Assembly (NCBI GenBank): GCA_003228965.1
Contig: QIGP01000357.1
Location: forward strand, 1 to 14,476
Length of the DNA: 14,476 nt
Source of the DNA: Gammaproteobacteria bacterium
GTDB taxonomy: Bacteria; Pseudomonadota; Gammaproteobacteria; Steroidobacterales; SZUA-146
Reading direction: 5' to 3'
The notes below the pieces were generated by a model. It saw only the letters and a program-made list of their open reading frames with translations, made no database searches and was not told where the DNA came from. Shown here in pieces: positions 13,709 through 14,476 of this stretch; position 1 is the stretch's first letter, and the number at the start of each line of letters is the position of its first letter. A program made the position numbers and the translations under genes.

Positions 13709-14383
13709 TTATGCCGTTTCTCGAATTCGAAATTGAAATTCATCAATAGGAACCAACTTAAACTTCGTTACGGCCGACTCGTCGTTCTGATTAAGATAAG
13801 CAATCGTAAACGCGGTAGAAACAGCGCGCGAGTTAGCAGAAAAACATAGATCGACAGTTTCGGTGTCGCCAGACTCGATCAAGTCGAATGACGAAGGCTT
13901 TAGCAGGTCCAAATCGCAATCAAAATCGATCCGTACATCATGTATGGTTGCACCGGTATTCTTGATATCGATCCAATACAGATATTTCGTGGCACTTGAC
14001 CGTGAATAACGACCCTTGAGCGTAAAACGCGGTCTCAATTTCTGGCGTTGGTCTTCCGTCGCATTGAGCAGTAAGTTTCGATCAAAAGCGAGTTGATCGC
14101 GGGCTGCCTCAGCCAGAATCGTTTGCTGTTCAACCGAATTTCTCATTTCTTTAGCCTGTAGCTCTAATGCTATCGTATTTTGCTTCAGTTCCGTCCTCTG
14201 CAGATAGTAGCCAACCACCAGCCACAGAAAAGCCAGGGGCCCGAACAAGCCGGCAAGAAAATCGCCCAGGCCATTCAAGGGCATTTCTTTAAGCGTGCTT
14301 GGCGTAACGTCAAAAAACCAAATGACGGAACCAAGATAGGCAGCAGACAGTACGCCGGCTAGCCAGAAAGCGAGAGATTTCAT
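13709..14383 (-). CDS. Two-pass membrane protein with coiled coil, unknown function
   Basis: A 224-residue protein. Two membrane segments (about 4-24 and 42-61) flank a short loop with GDFLAGLFGPLAFLWLV; a charged coiled coil follows (about 63-118, QRTELKQNTIALELQAKEM...), then a beta-rich soluble domain (about 119-220). The pattern of a GDFLAG membrane motif followed by a long heptad region occurs in widespread hypothetical proteins of accessory regions; I cannot assign a function. AAAGGA lies about eight bases before the ATG at 14383, and the frame is full length. Its 3' end points at and overlaps the tail of the ftsI-like fragment's secondary frame. The 93 bases upstream, to the window edge, show no gene or clear promoter. 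Confidence 0.8.
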   Translation of the reverse strand: MKSLAFWLAGVLSAAYLGSVIWFFDVTPSTLKEMPLNGLGDFLAGLFGPLAFLWLVVGYYLQRTELKQNTIALELQAKEMRNSVEQQTILAEAARDQLAFDRNLLLNATEDQRQKLRPRFTLKGRYSRSSATKYLYWIDIKNTGATIHDVRIDFDCDLDLLKPSSFDLIESGDTETVDLCFSANSRAVSTAFTIAYLNQNDESAVTKFKLVPIDEFQFRIRETA

Positions 14384-14476
14384 TTATGATTCCTTTGCTG
14401 GTTCGAGAAGCGAATTTTGAAACGGGAACTCAAGGTAACGGCCAAGAATTTAGGGGGTTCTGCGACTGTTACAGCG

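Overview
The window looks like chromosomal DNA from a free-living, probably marine, gammaproteobacterium. The best-recognised genes (yadG/yadH, nudC, a RraA-family gene, mscL) have typical gammaproteobacterial sequences, two proteins carry lipoprotein signals typical of Gram-negative bacteria, and a REP-type palindrome pair of the GGCTTCAGCC class is present. Taxonomy is inferred from family resemblance only.

Positions 1-5834 form one long minus-strand run. Read in the direction of transcription it is: mscL (mechanosensitive channel with a CxxC/CxxC tail), a RraA-family gene, nudC (NADH/NAD-RNA pyrophosphatase), a TANGO2/NRDE-family gene, an S9 prolyl-oligopeptidase-family peptidase, and an M19 membrane dipeptidase lipoprotein that runs off the left edge. 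Spacing is tight from mscL to the NRDE gene (20, 25 and 2 bases), which suggests an operon. The S9 gene follows by 50 bases and the M19 gene by about 120 bases.

Positions 6075-7782 hold the plus-strand pair yadG-yadH, an ABC-2 exporter (ATPase plus permease). It converges with a minus-strand cystathionine gamma-synthase-family PLP enzyme (7792-8934). Upstream of that gene is a secreted M28 zinc aminopeptidase lipoprotein (9095-10810). The window therefore has three peptidases (S9, M19, M28), two of them envelope lipoproteins, which fits a peptide-scavenging lifestyle.

From about 10970 rightwards the DNA changes character. A REP pair is followed by the 3' half of a degV gene, a 134-bp segment bounded by 16-bp perfect inverted repeats, and the 3' remnant of a serine recombinase broken at an A7 run. 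Beyond this the DNA is visibly A+T-richer (hand counts of single 60-base lines: 28% GC at 12961, 38% at 12001, against 48% at 9121). This accessory stretch holds a strong-looking promoter driving a roughly 70-nt RNA with two well-formed hairpins and an intrinsic terminator, then an intact NYN-domain (PIN-like nuclease) gene, then a largely non-coding stretch with a possible small decayed gene. It ends with a truncated, frameshifted ftsI-like fragment and a two-pass membrane coiled-coil protein of unknown function on the minus strand.

The most interesting candidate system is the small structured RNA plus NYN-nuclease module at 11867-12663. Either an attenuated nuclease gene or an RNA/nuclease pair (toxin-antitoxin or defence-like) would explain it; the sequence alone does not decide. 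No tRNA, rRNA, CRISPR array or intact transposase/integrase was seen.
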